The position numbers and the translations under genes are program-made. A DNA stretch of 58,513 bases, taken from assembly GCA_963728295.1 (NCBI GenBank), contig CAVSKB010000014.1, positions 1 through 58,513 on the forward strand. The letters run 5' to 3'. This document shows positions 25,243 through 34,906 of the stretch, one piece after another (position 1 is the first letter of the stretch; each line of letters begins with the position of its first letter). The notes under the pieces are model-generated. The model had not been told where the DNA came from. It saw nothing but the letters and a program-made list of their open reading frames with translations, and ran no database searches. Origin of the DNA: DATJKD01 sp963728295 (GTDB lineage Bacteria > Pseudomonadota > Gammaproteobacteria > Steroidobacterales > Steroidobacteraceae).

Positions 25243-27762
25243 GTGAGCATCGAACTCAGACGCGCGGTAATGGCTGCCATGAGCATCACGACACCACTCG
25301 TGCTCGGCGCGACTTCGCCCGCACTGGCGCAGGGGCTCAGGCCTGGAGAGGGACCGCTGGAGGAGCTCATCGTCACAGGCGTGCGCGGCGAGGCGCGCTC
25401 GGTAACGGATTCGACGGTACCGATCGACGTGCTGGGAGCGGACGAGTTCGCGAACCAGGGCGACACCGATCTCAGCAACCTGCTCAGGAACGTGGTGCCG
25501 TCGTATAACGTCAATTCGCAGCCGATCAGCGACGCCGCCACGATCGTGCGTCCTGCCAACCTGCGGGGTCTTGCGCCGGACCACACACTGGTGCTGATCA
25601 ACGGCAAGCGCCGTCACCGCGCCGCCGTGATCTACTGGCTCGGCAACGGCGTGTCCGACGGTGCCCAAGGGCCCGACATTTCGGCGATCCCCTCCAGCGC
25701 GCTCAAGCGCGTCGAGGTGTTGCGCGACGGCGCATCGGCCCAGTACGGCTCCGACGCGATCGCCGGCGTGATGAATTTTATCCTGAACGATGCCAGTGAG
25801 GGCGCATATCTCGAGACCCGCTATGGTTCGTATTACGCCGGGGATGGCGACCAGTACGCGGTGAGCGGCAACATTGGCTTGCCCCTGACCAGCAACGGCT
25901 TCGCAAACTTCAGCTTCGAATACGGCGAGGCCGACCCGACCGATCGCAGCGTGCAGCGCGACGATGCGGCCGCGCTGATCGCGGCCGGCAATACTGCCGT
26001 CAAGAATCCGGCACAGATCTGGGGCACGCCCGAGATCCAGGACGATCTCAAGATCTTCGGCAACCTGGGCGTCGACCTCTCTGAGAGCCTCGAGCTGTAC
26101 GGCCACGGCAACTACGTGTCCAAGACGGCAATCGGCGGTTTTTACTATCGCAACCCGAATACCCGCGCGGCGGTGTTCAGTGCCGACAATGGTGAGACGC
26201 TGCTGATCGGCGATTTGACGCCCACGGACGCGCAAACCTGTCCGACGGTGACGATCACGGACAATGTCCCCGACCCGGCTGCGCTCGGCCAGGTATTCGC
26301 GGATCCGAACTGCTTCTCGTTCCAGGAAATGTTCCCCGGCGGCTTTACGCCACAGTTCGGCGGAGACCTCGAGGACTATGCGGCGGTGGCGGGCATTCGG
26401 GGCACGGTGGGCCAGGATTTCGCCTGGGACTTCAGCGCGGGCTACGGCAGCAACCGCGTCGATTTCTTCATCTCGAACACCGTCAACGCCTCGTTTGGCC
26501 CGGATACGCCCACGACTTTCGACCCGGGCTCGTACATCCAGGAGGAGCTGAACGTCAATTTCGACGCCTCCTACGATCTCAACGACGCGGTGACGCTCGC
26601 CGGCGGCGCGGAATACCGCGACGAGACCTTCGAGATCGAGGCCGGGCAAGTTGAGTCGTGGGACTTCGGCCCACTCGCCGACCAGGGGTTCAGCGCGGCT
26701 TCGAATGGCTTCCCGGGCTTCAGCGATGAAATCGCGGGCAGCTGGAGCCGCTCCAACTACGCGCTGTATGGTGGCGTGGAGTGGCGCGTGACGGATCCGT
26801 GGCAGGTCGACCTGGCGTTGCGCTGGGAGGACTTCGAAGACTTCGGTACCACGACTAACTACAAGGTTGCGACGAACTACCGCTTCAACGACGCGTTTGC
26901 GGTCCGCGGCAGCTGGAGCACTGGGTTTCGGGCGCCCACACCCGGGCAGTCGAATGCATCGAACGTGACGACGCAGTTCGACCCCGATCTCAATGAACTG
27001 GTCAATCAGGGCACCATTCCGTCCACCAACCCGGTGGCGGAGCTGCGCGGTGGCGAGGCACTCGAACCGGAAGAGTCGGATAGCTACAGCGTCGGCGCGA
27101 TCGTCGAGATCGGCTCATTCAGTCTGACGGCCGATTACTACTCGATCGAGTTAGACGATCGCCTCGCGGTGTCGCAGGACTTCGAGCTTACCCCGGAAGA
27201 AGTCGAGGCGCTGGTGGCATCTGGCGTCACGAGCGCGGCGAATCTGCAAAGCTTCCGTTTCTTCACCAACGATTTCGACACCGAGACCACGGGTCTCGAC
27301 GTCGTGGCGACGTATGAGGCGGATCTGTTTGGCGGCCAGTCGAGCCTGAGCCTCGCGTTCAACAACAACCAGACGGAAGTAAAGCGATTCAATCCAGATA
27401 CCCTGAACGCGTCGCGTATCCGCCAGCTTGAGGAAGGCCTGCCCGAGACCCGCTGGGGTCTCACCGGGACGCAGACCTGGGGGCCGCTGCGGCTGCTTGC
27501 ACGGGTGAGCTATTACGACGGCTGGTACGACAACGAGGACGGTCGGGAGTACGACGGTGGAAATTACATATTCGACGCCGAGGTCGCTTACACCATCCGG
27601 GACTCCTTGTCGCTGATCGTGGGCGCTCAGAATCTCTTCGACGAGTATCCGGAAGAGAATCCGAATGCTGCCGCCGGCGTCGGCAACAAGTACAGCCAGT
27701 ACACACCTTTCGGCTTCAATGGCGGGTTCTGGTACGGCAGGCTGACCTATAACTTCCAGTGA
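25243..27762 (+). CDS. TonB-dependent outer-membrane receptor
   Basis: 839 residues from a GTG at 25243 (GGGGAG upstream). The signal peptide ends SPALAQ. The TonB-box-like stretch LEELIVTGVRGEA is followed by the plug domain (RGLAPDHTLVLINGKRRHRA, IPSSALKRVEVLRDGASAQY, GSDAIAGVMNFILND) and a 22-strand-type barrel whose late strands read LRWEDFEDFGTTTNYKVATN and GSWSTGFRAPTPGQSNASN, ending LTYNFQ. It imports an unknown ligand with TonB-ExbB-ExbD energy. The preceding amidohydrolase is the best clue to a substrate that needs hydrolysis in the periplasm. The reverse frame at its 3' end is the tail of a truncated TPR gene. Confidence 0.95.
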   Translation: MSIELRRAVMAAMSITTPLVLGATSPALAQGLRPGEGPLEELIVTGVRGEARSVTDSTVPIDVLGADEFANQGDTDLSNLLRNVVPSYNVNSQPISDAATIVRPANLRGLAPDHTLVLINGKRRHRAAVIYWLGNGVSDGAQGPDISAIPSSALKRVEVLRDGASAQYGSDAIAGVMNFILNDASEGAYLETRYGSYYAGDGDQYAVSGNIGLPLTSNGFANFSFEYGEADPTDRSVQRDDAAALIAAGNTAVKNPAQIWGTPEIQDDLKIFGNLGVDLSESLELYGHGNYVSKTAIGGFYYRNPNTRAAVFSADNGETLLIGDLTPTDAQTCPTVTITDNVPDPAALGQVFADPNCFSFQEMFPGGFTPQFGGDLEDYAAVAGIRGTVGQDFAWDFSAGYGSNRVDFFISNTVNASFGPDTPTTFDPGSYIQEELNVNFDASYDLNDAVTLAGGAEYRDETFEIEAGQVESWDFGPLADQGFSAASNGFPGFSDEIAGSWSRSNYALYGGVEWRVTDPWQVDLALRWEDFEDFGTTTNYKVATNYRFNDAFAVRGSWSTGFRAPTPGQSNASNVTTQFDPDLNELVNQGTIPSTNPVAELRGGEALEPEESDSYSVGAIVEIGSFSLTADYYSIELDDRLAVSQDFELTPEEVEALVASGVTSAANLQSFRFFTNDFDTETTGLDVVATYEADLFGGQSSLSLAFNNNQTEVKRFNPDTLNASRIRQLEEGLPETRWGLTGTQTWGPLRLLARVSYYDGWYDNEDGREYDGGNYIFDAEVAYTIRDSLSLIVGAQNLFDEYPEENPNAAAGVGNKYSQYTPFGFNGGFWYGRLTYNFQ

Positions 27763-28936
27763 CGATCGAGCGACGGTCATCACCCGTCATGGGGTGATGG
27801 CCCTCTGTATCTCGGAGCAACAGGTCGTTCGGGTATCGACTCAAGGCGGCCCGAGTCGTCTCGAGCGCTCGCCGGTAGTCCATGTGACCGTAGTACTCAA
27901 AGTAGGCTTGTGCGGCGAGCACCGCTTCCGTGTCCCCCGCGATGCGCCGAGCCGAATCGATGTCGCTCCCGATCATCGTCCACTGGTCGAGCTTAATAGC
28001 GCGCGTCACAAGTCCCTCGATCCGGTCGAACTTGCTCGGCGTATTCAACTGGTTGTAATCCACGTCAAGTTGAAGCTTAGCCTTGAGATAAAGGTCGTAC
28101 GCAACGGAATTCGTCGTAGCAGGCGCATTTGCGGCGTCTGTCTTCGCGTGGTTCCCGGCGGGCAGAAGTCGCAGGTTCAGGGTTGTAGCTACTTCAGTTG
28201 CAACTTCCGATTGCAGACTGAGCGCGTCGCGCAACTGCCGATCGAAAGTGCGTGACCAGACATTGCTGTCCGTGGCGGCATCGACGAGATAGAGGGATAG
28301 GCGCACATGGTCGCCTGCACGGCGCACCGCTCCCGCCAGCAAGTGACTCGCATCGAGCTCTAAGGCGATCTGCTTCACCGGTTTGCGAGTACCGGCATAC
28401 GAGCGCATCGTCGTGCCCGAAACTACTTGTAGTTCACGTGTTGCTGGCATCGCGGAGAGGATTTCGTCATGCAGGCCGTCGGCGAAGAAGGCGTTTGCGG
28501 GGTCGGGACTCAGGTTCTCCAGTGGTAGAACGGCGAGGCGCAAGACACCTGCTTCGGGCGGAGCGGTCGACTGCTTCGGGCCTTCAGCAGCCGCTGTATT
28601 CACAGCGTCACTGACCCGCTGGTAGTACCAGAACGCCCCGCCGCCGAGTAGCAGCAGCAGCGTGAGGATCGCGAACTCGGGCGTGCTGATGCGTTGCTGG
28701 CCGCGGTCGCCGTGGTACCAGGCGAGGACCAGCACGATGGGCAGGCCGATCAGGAGGACGAGGAGCGCGATCTGTCGCAGCCGATCGGGCCAGTGGAAGG
28801 CCTCGCTTACGTACTCCAACCCCTGCAGGAACCCCCAGGCGGCGGCGACGTAGACCACTCCCCACTGGACGACCTTGCGCCGGCGCAGCCTGGCCCACGC
28901 GCTATCGCCTCCACGCTCTGCCGGCGTGTCGTTCAC
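27716..28936 (-). pseudogene. C-terminally truncated transmembrane TolB/TPR protein
   Basis: From a GTG at 28936: three hydrophobic segments (VVQWGVVYVAAAWGFLQGLE, IALLVLLIGLPIVLVLAWYH, FAILTLLLLLGGGAFWYYQ), then a TolB/FlgO-like domain (LAVLPLENLSPDPANAFFAD, GLHDEILSAMPATRELQVVS, NVWSRTFDRQLRDALSLQSE). Only one or two TPR-like helices remain (YRRALETTRAALSRYPNDLL) before the sequence turns into RDTEGHHPMTGDDRRSIVTG, which is read-through of the hairpin and the antisense of the neighbouring receptor. Family members run to about 600-740 residues, so 200 or more TPR residues are missing. Genes of this kind often neighbour TonB receptors in related genomes, so the pair may once have worked together. 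Confidence 0.7.
27778..27799. terminator. Hairpin between TonB receptor and the convergent TPR gene
   Basis: CATCACCC and GGGGTGATG pair around GTCAT, 16 bp after the receptor stop. No T-run follows, so it may be a weak or bidirectional terminator. Confidence 0.5.
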
Positions 28937-29110
28937 TCGGCGGCCCCCCGTGTCCCGGGCAGTGTAAGCGAACCCCGGCCGCGCGGCGCGGCGGGTGAGG
29001 GCGTCGACGCGGCGGGAAATCTGGGAACCTGGAAACCTGCACCTCCGCCGCGCTGTCAGGTTCGCAGGGTTCCAGCTTTCCAGTTGCGAGTTGACTGATG
29101 GCGCCGCGTG

Positions 29111-29563
29111 CTAGGCCGGCGCCATGCCCTTGTCGCGCAGCTCCTTGATCGCCCCCTCGCTCTTGGCCAGGTGACCGAGCCCCATGCCGCGCAGGACGTG
29201 CGCGGCCTTGGTGAACTGGATGTTCTCGTAGCCGACGATCTCGATGCGGTTGCCCCACGGATCGCGAAAGTCGAGAAACGGACCGGGCAGCGGCTCGACT
29301 CCGGCGGCGGTGAGCGCAGCGCGCACGGCCTCCTTGTCGTCGACGACGAGTCCCACGTGACGGCCGTCGGCCGCAGGCTGACTACGCCCTTTCTGCAACG
29401 CGAGGAACTGGTCGCCCAAGTCGACGAACGCGTCGGTCTCGCTTCTGCTGCGGAGTTCGAAAGCGAACAGCTGGCCGTAGAAGGCCAGAGCCTGGTCGAT
29501 GTCGCCCACTTCGAGCGCGACGTGGTTGAAGCCGATCGCGCGGGCTTTCCTTGCTGTGGCCAT
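29111..29563 (-). CDS. VOC family protein (glyoxalase/dioxygenase fold)
   Basis: 150 residues from ATG 29561-29563, with AGGAGG 6 bases upstream. The two VOC modules are FNHVALEVGDIDQALAFYGQ and HVGLVVDDKEAVRAALTAAG, followed by FLDFRDPWGNRIEIVGYENI. The His and Glu expected for metal binding are present (NHVALEV, RIEIVGY). The C-terminal tail (FTKAAHVLRGMGLGHLAKSE) is an extra helix seen in a subgroup. Substrate unknown. Single gene divergent from the small protein at 29842. Confidence 0.88.
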   Translation of the reverse strand: MATARKARAIGFNHVALEVGDIDQALAFYGQLFAFELRSRSETDAFVDLGDQFLALQKGRSQPAADGRHVGLVVDDKEAVRAALTAAGVEPLPGPFLDFRDPWGNRIEIVGYENIQFTKAAHVLRGMGLGHLAKSEGAIKELRDKGMAPA

Positions 29564-29841
29564 GAGCAACCTCCTATCGAAAGCTCATCGAGCGTACCGC
29601 GGGGGCGCTCGACTGTCAGCGCCTGACCGATGCAAACCGCAATACGGCCCGGCAACTTGCGATACGCCGTCGACGAATGGAACAGGAAATCGTAAGGATA
29701 GAGGTTCGCGACGAGCTGAGCCGGCCAGCGATGGAGCGCAGGTGCCAGCCCCGCTAGCGCCCGAACCCGCCGCTCACCGAGTGGTCATGCTGGTGATGCT
29801 GACGCACAATTGACTTGGAATTGATCGGAGGAGGAGCCCCT

Positions 29842-30099
29842 GTGCCATGGCGTCCGAGTCCAATACCGCGGTCGGCCGAACCGCCTGTTCGCGTCACCGT
29901 CGATGGAGAAGAGTTCGACGTTACGACGCAACCGGATCATCCCGGCCACTACCACTACGTATGGATCTCTGGACCAAATCCCGGCTACGGATTCTCTTCG
30001 GCGTCATCGGACGGACTGCCGTCCAGCAACGTCAACCACGAGGAGGCGATCCGGAACTTCCTGTCGCACGTGGACCGCGGGACCGGATACATCGAGTAG
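29842..30099 (+). CDS. Small conserved hypothetical protein
   Basis: 85 residues from a GTG at 29842, chosen because GGAGGAGG lies just upstream; an in-frame TTG at 29815 would place that site inside the gene. The sequence VRVTVDGEEFDVTTQPDHPG, HYHYVWISGPNPGYGFSSAS and HEEAIRNFLSHVDRGTGYIE is well-formed and resembles a small family I recall mostly from actinobacteria. No signal peptide or known domain. Confidence 0.7.
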   Translation: MPWRPSPIPRSAEPPVRVTVDGEEFDVTTQPDHPGHYHYVWISGPNPGYGFSSASSDGLPSSNVNHEEAIRNFLSHVDRGTGYIE

Positions 30100-30209
30100 G
30101 ACGCACGCATCTGCCGCCGTCCGGCGCCATGGACGATCGCGAGCCTCCGGGTTGGGAGCTTGGGATTCGCTCGAGTCTGACCGTAAGCTCATAGAGCAGG
30201 AGGCCCGCA

Positions 30210-30529
30210 TGGATTGGCGAGTGAAATGCCTTGCACTGCGCGCGGTGCACCTGACGGGCCTGCACCGCATTACCGCACACGCGCATCGTCTCACGATCAC
30301 CGACACCTATCTGCGGCTGCACCGCTTCCACGTCGGCAACTATCGCGGCGGGCGGGCGCTTGAGTTCGGCGGCGGCCGGCACTTTCTCTGCCCGCTCCTG
30401 CTATCGCACGCCGGCGCGCCTGAGGTGCTGGTCTACGACATCGAGCGGCTCGCGCGAGGGTCGGACGTTCAGATCGGACCCGCGCGAGTGCTTACCGGAG
30501 CGCCTCCGAGCACTGCGCGGTCCTCCTAA
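30210..30529 (+). pseudogene. N-terminal fragment of a SAM-dependent methyltransferase
   Basis: ATG 30210 follows GCAGGAGG. The protein begins MDWRVKCLALRAVHLTGLHR and reaches the SAM-binding motif I RALEFGGGRHFLCPLLLSHA with the acidic end of strand 2, EVLVYDIERLA. After about 85 residues it becomes SDVQIGPARVLTGAPPSTAR and stops, at the edge of a GC-rich repeat. Complete class I methyltransferases of this type have 230-280 residues, so the catalytic half is lost. Confidence 0.65.
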
Positions 30530-30534
30530 GGCGC

Positions 30535-30571
30535 GCGAGTTCGGAGGCTGACGCTCGTGCTCGCGAAGGCT
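30535..30571. repeat. GC-rich dispersed repeat, copy 2 of 3 (short)
   Basis: GCGAGTTCGGAGGCTGACGC and TCGTGCTCGCGAAGGCT correspond to 13076-13116 and 47040-47082. It lies at the broken end of the methyltransferase fragment. Confidence 0.5.
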
Positions 30572-30747
30572 TTTTAGAGTAAATCTGCGAGAATCCTTAT
30601 GAACCCATGTGGCCCGACTGTTCATATATGGAGTCTCCTCGGAGCAGTACGAGCGACCTCTTAACCGTAGCTGGACGCGCTTTGTAACCGGCCAGTGAAT
30701 AGACTGCTTTCATCGGGGAGACTCTATGCGCGGTCTTACGGCTTACC

Positions 30748-31896
30748 GTGCTCGCTCTAGCCATGTCGACTACTTGCACCGTTGTTGAATCAGCGCCGCG
30801 TGCGCGCGATGTGGGCGTGCCGTTCGACGGCACTCCGGGGACGCTGAATGCGATAACCGACATAGCCGGCGTAGAAGTTGGGCACGTCACACTGATCTCG
30901 GGCGAAGGAGGTCTGGAGCGTGGCAAGGGACCTGTGCGTACTGGCGTGACTGCAATCCTCCCCCGCGGTCACAAATACGAACCGGTGTTCGCAGGTTGGC
31001 ATTCGCTCAACGGTAATGGAGAAATGACGGGTACAACCTGGATCACGGAGTCCGGTTTCCTCGAGGGCCCGATCATGCTCACCAACACGCACTCGGTGGG
31101 CGTGGTGCGTGATGCGGTCATTGATTGGCAGGTCAAACACCGCCTGTACGATGCACTGCCTGACCAGCCGGACGTATTCTGGGCGCTGCCGGTGGTCGCC
31201 GAGACCTATGACGGTGAGCTCAACGACGTCAACGGCTTCCATGTGACCAAAGCGCACGCGAACGAGGCGCTGGACTCGGCTAGAGCGGGCCCTGTCGCTG
31301 AGGGCAACGTCGGTGGGGGTACCGGCATGACCGTCCACGGCTTCAAGGGCGGCATCGGCACGGCGTCGCGCAAGCTCGACGCCGAGCAGGGGGAGTACAC
31401 GATCGGTGCGCTGGTGCAGGCCAACTACGGTATCCGGCGCACGCTGCGGATAGCTGGTGTTCCAGTGGGCGAAGAGATTGCCGATCTGCAGTCCGGGATT
31501 CCGGCCAGACCCGACGAACACGGCTCGATCATCGTCGTGATTGCCACCGACGCACCGCTCTTGCCGCACCAATTGCGTCGCGTCGCGCAACGTGCGTCCC
31601 TCGCCTTGGGCCGTATGGGTAGCTATGCCTCGAACGGTTCAGGCGACATCTTTATTGCATTTTCGACTGCCAATCCCGGCGCCGCCGCACGCACGGGAAC
31701 GCGGACACTGGCGATGCTGCCGAACGATCAACTCGGCTCCATTTTCCTCGCTACGGTTGAGGCGACGGAGGAAGCCATCGTCAACGCGATGGTCGCCGCC
31801 CGGACAATGGTTGGGGCGAACGGACATACCGCACACGCCCTTCCGCACGACCGTCTGCGGGCGGTCTTGAAGAAGTACGGACGGCTGCGGGAATAG
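30748..31896 (+). CDS. P1 family peptidase (DmpA-like L-aminopeptidase/D-esterase)
   Basis: 382 residues as read from a GTG at 30748. Family blocks include GTLNAITDIAGVEVGHVTLI, VRTGVTAILPRGH, LEGPIMLTNTHSVGVVRDAV, GNVGGGTGMTVHGFKGGIGT and VQANYGIRRTLRIAGVPVGE. NGSGDIFIAFSTAN contains the Gly-Ser pair where DmpA cleaves itself and exposes the nucleophilic Ser. Releases N-terminal amino acids from peptides. The best ribosome-binding site (GGGGAG) precedes an ATG at 30726 (MRGLTAY) that is one base out of frame; joining the two would restore a signal peptide (MRGLTAY-VLALAMSTTC), so a frameshift in the first codons is likely. Confidence 0.9.
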   Translation: MLALAMSTTCTVVESAPRARDVGVPFDGTPGTLNAITDIAGVEVGHVTLISGEGGLERGKGPVRTGVTAILPRGHKYEPVFAGWHSLNGNGEMTGTTWITESGFLEGPIMLTNTHSVGVVRDAVIDWQVKHRLYDALPDQPDVFWALPVVAETYDGELNDVNGFHVTKAHANEALDSARAGPVAEGNVGGGTGMTVHGFKGGIGTASRKLDAEQGEYTIGALVQANYGIRRTLRIAGVPVGEEIADLQSGIPARPDEHGSIIVVIATDAPLLPHQLRRVAQRASLALGRMGSYASNGSGDIFIAFSTANPGAAARTGTRTLAMLPNDQLGSIFLATVEATEEAIVNAMVAARTMVGANGHTAHALPHDRLRAVLKKYGRLRE

Positions 31897-31898
31897 CC

Positions 31899-32555
31899 TC
31901 ATTCTTTCCAGTCGACGCGGCTGCGCCCCGCCTGCGCCAGATTGCTCGCGGCCTGCCGGGGTTCCATCTCCATGCATGTGACCTGCGCGTACCCGCTCGG
32001 CGGATGTGCATTCTTGATGTAGGCCCCCCAGTCCGAAATAAGCTTGGGGAGCTCGGTGGTGCTCGAGAAGGCCGGCGTCATGTAATTGTTGCCGAAGCTG
32101 TTCATCCAGCACTGGTAGGTCTTCGCGGACGCGGCCGCAGGAGCAGCAGCCGCAGCGGACGCTGCGGCCGATGCGCTCTGGCTTCCACCCTCGAATTGCC
32201 AGCCCGTCTCAACGACCTTGATGTTCGACTGTTGCAGCTGCTTGACGAAACGCCCGCGGTCTTCCCGCGCCTTGGCCAAGTCCGCCTCACTGACGCCCGT
32301 GCCCACGCCACAGCTGACATTGCCCTGGTAGCCGTACTTCGCGACGAGCATCGTCTGGAAGGACTGGATAACCACTCCACGATCCGCCGTGGCCTCGAAT
32401 ATCCCGGCAAAGTACGCCGTTTCCTTGATCGGCGCGTTCTGGCAGAGCCAGAGTCCGTGTAAGGTATTGGTGTATTCGCCAGCAATGGCGCGTGAGCCGG
32501 CAAGCGACAGGACGACTATGACAGCCAGACCGAGCACAACCGCAGCGCTTTTCAT
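31899..32555 (-). CDS. Exported protein of unknown function
   Basis: 218 residues from ATG 32553-32555 (AGGAGA upstream). The signal peptide MKSAAVVLGLAVIVVLSLAG ends near SRAIAG. The mature protein has two similar-looking parts, each with a Cys-containing strand (HGLWLCQNAPIKETAYFAGI; KTYQCWMNSFGNNYMTPAFS), separated by an Ala/Ser-rich linker (ASAAASAAAAAPAAASA). Conserved Cys residues may form disulfides in the periplasm. I do not recognise the family. It is convergent with the P1 peptidase, 2 bp apart. Confidence 0.72.
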   Translation of the reverse strand: MKSAAVVLGLAVIVVLSLAGSRAIAGEYTNTLHGLWLCQNAPIKETAYFAGIFEATADRGVVIQSFQTMLVAKYGYQGNVSCGVGTGVSEADLAKAREDRGRFVKQLQQSNIKVVETGWQFEGGSQSASAAASAAAAAPAAASAKTYQCWMNSFGNNYMTPAFSSTTELPKLISDWGAYIKNAHPPSGYAQVTCMEMEPRQAASNLAQAGRSRVDWKE

Positions 32556-32683
32556 TGGAATTCTCCTCGGGCTCTCGCCGGGCACTATCACGCGCCGGGC
32601 GCGACTGCGCAAGCGAAGGCACTTCGGAAGCGGGTTTCCCGGTGTGTAAGGTCTCAGGACCCTGGTGACACCTCAGCTCGCGT

Positions 32684-33668
32684 CTACTTCAGCGCCTCAT
32701 CGAAGTACGCCATCGCCCGCGGCGATCCGGATTGCCCAAGCCAGAACAGCGCGTGCTTCTTTAGTGACCGCGGATAGTCACCGTGCAGCACCGCGATCAG
32801 CGCGTCGTCCGCTTCGCCGCCGTCGAGCTGTGAGAGCGCGAACACAGCGTCCTCGCGAACGTCGTCCGAGAGCTCCGATTTCAGCGCCGCACTGATGTCA
32901 TCTCTGGCGCGGGGATCGTTCATCTCCGCAAGCCAGAATAGCGCCTCGCTGCGGACGTGCTCGGCGGGATCGCGCTGCGCGATCGCCAGAATGTGAGCGT
33001 ACGCGTCAGGCGATTGTGACTGCGAAAGGGCGAAGATCGCATGCTCACGGAGCTCCGGATCAGCGTCGGTCGCAGCATAGTGCTCGACAACATCGATGCC
33101 TTCGGCGCCGCGTGCCTGACCGAGCCAAAAGAGCGCCTGCTCGCGTTCCTTGCGCGGGTGTGAGGGCTCGGCGCGTGATGCTAGCAAGCGCGTCACCGAA
33201 TCACCGCGGTGATAGGCAAGTGCGACGAGGCCATGATCGTCCGGGTCGCCCGCCGAGTTGCGATCGAGCAGCGAGGACAGCATCGCGATGCTGTTCGCGG
33301 GATCGACCGGATCGATCCAGCGCACCGTGTTCGCAGTCTCGAACAGGGCACGACGCGCTGACCGCGTACACGCGTTCGATGCGACCGCGCTCGACGCGGA
33401 GATATACCGCGAGCGCGCCGTCGATCGCAGCCGCCGGATCATAGCGATCGCTGCCGAAACTCCAGCTGCGCGCGTCGAGGTTGCAGCGCGTCCTTGTTGC
33501 CGCGCCGTCCCTGATCACGTAACAGCATGGCGCGTCGGCACCGGCGACCATCGGGACACGGTAGGCGACCCAGCCGTCACTCGCGATCACGCGGGTTTCG
33601 AGGTCGGTGACCGCATTCGCGCTGAAGCCCAGTGCCGCGAGGGCGGAGATCAGCGCCAGACGCTTCAT
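32684..33668 (-). pseudogene. Exported HEAT-repeat protein, one frameshift
   Basis: ATG 33668 overlaps the stop of the upstream HEAT gene (ATGA). A signal peptide MKRLALISALAALGFSANA and a Cys-containing domain (VPMVAGADAPCCYVIRDGAA, WSFGSDRYDPAAAIDGALAV) run to VYAVSA near 33350. There the frame shifts by one base and resumes RALFETANTVRWIDPVDPAN, followed by HEAT/PBS-lyase-like repeats of about 31 residues (KEREQALFWLGQARGAEGID, LREHAIFALSQSQSPDAYAH, VRSEALFWLAEMNDPRARDD, VREDAVFALSQLDGGEADDA, LKKHALFWLGQSGSPRAMAY). Restored length is about 327. Last gene of the sigma-factor operon. A periplasmic interaction scaffold is inferred. Confidence 0.82.
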
Positions 33669-34906
33669 TGCTGTTTCTCCGACTCGCCGAGCTCCTGCTC
33701 GATCAGGTCGATCACCGAATCGTCGTCCATCGCCGTGAGGACCTGTAGCAGAGCCTTCTTCTCCTTCGCCCCGCGCGCATTGCGGTAGAGTTGTGTCACC
33801 GCGTCGACATCATCGGAGATCAGAAGACCCTGCAGCGCCGCTTCGCGCAATGCCGGCGTGTCCGCCTTCGCGTAGAGATCGACCAACGCCGCCACGCCTT
33901 CTTGGTCGCCCGCCACTCCGAGCGCGTGCATGGCTTCGACCTGCTCGTCCTGGGGCAGACTTGCATTGCCTGCGATTGACTTCAGCGCGCTCGCGTTGCC
34001 GGCGACGCCGAGCGATTGGATGATCGCGCGGCGATTGTCGGCGTCCTGCGTTGCATCGAACAGCTGACGCAGCTCGTCAGATGCTTCCATCGCGCCGAGG
34101 GCCTCTATCGCCTTGTGACGCAGCGCGGGGTCGGGCTCGTTGCGGGCGGTTTTGAGCACGAGATCTTTGCGGTCGGCGACCAGCCAGGCGTCGATCACGC
34201 GCTCCTTGTCGTCCGCGCTCTTGCTGGATGCGTAGATATCGACGAGACCCTCGATCGCAGCATTCGCGCCGCTGATGCCGAGCATTTGAATCGCTTCGCG
34301 ACGCAGCTCCGGGTCGCGGGAGTTCTTCGCCGCGTCGAGCACGACATTCATCGCTTCATCCGTTTCGAGCTGGCTTAGTACGAACAACGCGCGCTTCTTG
34401 ACCTCGGTGGAGCGCTGGCTTGCGAGCACCTTCTTGAGCAGCGGCACGGCGCGCTCGGGCGGTGCGTTCAGCAGCCCTTCCACCGCGATGTCGGCGAGCT
34501 CGTCGTCGGTCAACGCCGGGTCGAGCTGTGTGGCAGGTCGTGTCTGCGCGAGCAAGGTGTTTGCGTCGCGGCTCCAGCGGCTGTCGGGAAACTCGCGACG
34601 CAGGCGCTCGATCACATTCCTTGCCTCCGCGGTGCGCTTCGCCTGCACCAGCGCGTACCCTTGCCAGTAAAGCGCAGCGTCGACGCTCTTCGGTTCGTTC
34701 TTGAGCAGCAGATTTTCCAGGTCCTGAAAGCGCCGCAACGCGGTCGACCAGTCGGACTGCTTGAGCGCAGCCTGACCCTCCCAGTAGAGCGCGTTCGAGG
34801 CCTTGTTGCCCGGCGGCATGTCGCCCTGTTCGGCCGCAAACGCGGGCCCACTGGCGAGCGCGATGGTAATCGCAAGGCCAAGCAGGATGGAGCGGGGGAT
34901 CGTCAT
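33665..34906 (-). CDS. Exported TPR/HEAT-repeat protein
   Basis: 413 residues. A signal peptide MTIPRSILLGLAITIALASG ends near PAFA. A tetratricopeptide-like region (NALYWEGQAALKQSDWSTAL, AALYWQGYALVQAKRTAEAR) precedes about seven HEAT repeats (VKKRALFVLSQLETDEAMNV, LRREAIQMLGISGANAAIEG, LRHKAIEALGAMEASDELRQ, QVEAMHALGVAGDQEGVAAL). No enzyme motif. It starts within the stop of the membrane protein gene (ATGA at 34903-34906) and ends in the start of the next gene by the same overlap, so translation is coupled. Probably a periplasmic adaptor under control of the upstream sigma factor. Confidence 0.88.
   Translation of the reverse strand: MTIPRSILLGLAITIALASGPAFAAEQGDMPPGNKASNALYWEGQAALKQSDWSTALRRFQDLENLLLKNEPKSVDAALYWQGYALVQAKRTAEARNVIERLRREFPDSRWSRDANTLLAQTRPATQLDPALTDDELADIAVEGLLNAPPERAVPLLKKVLASQRSTEVKKRALFVLSQLETDEAMNVVLDAAKNSRDPELRREAIQMLGISGANAAIEGLVDIYASSKSADDKERVIDAWLVADRKDLVLKTARNEPDPALRHKAIEALGAMEASDELRQLFDATQDADNRRAIIQSLGVAGNASALKSIAGNASLPQDEQVEAMHALGVAGDQEGVAALVDLYAKADTPALREAALQGLLISDDVDAVTQLYRNARGAKEKKALLQVLTAMDDDSVIDLIEQELGESEKQQ

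Noticed and set aside
25237..26649. 470-codon reverse reading frame
   Set aside because: Antisense to the TonB receptor plug and barrel; no ribosome-binding site or recognisable domain.
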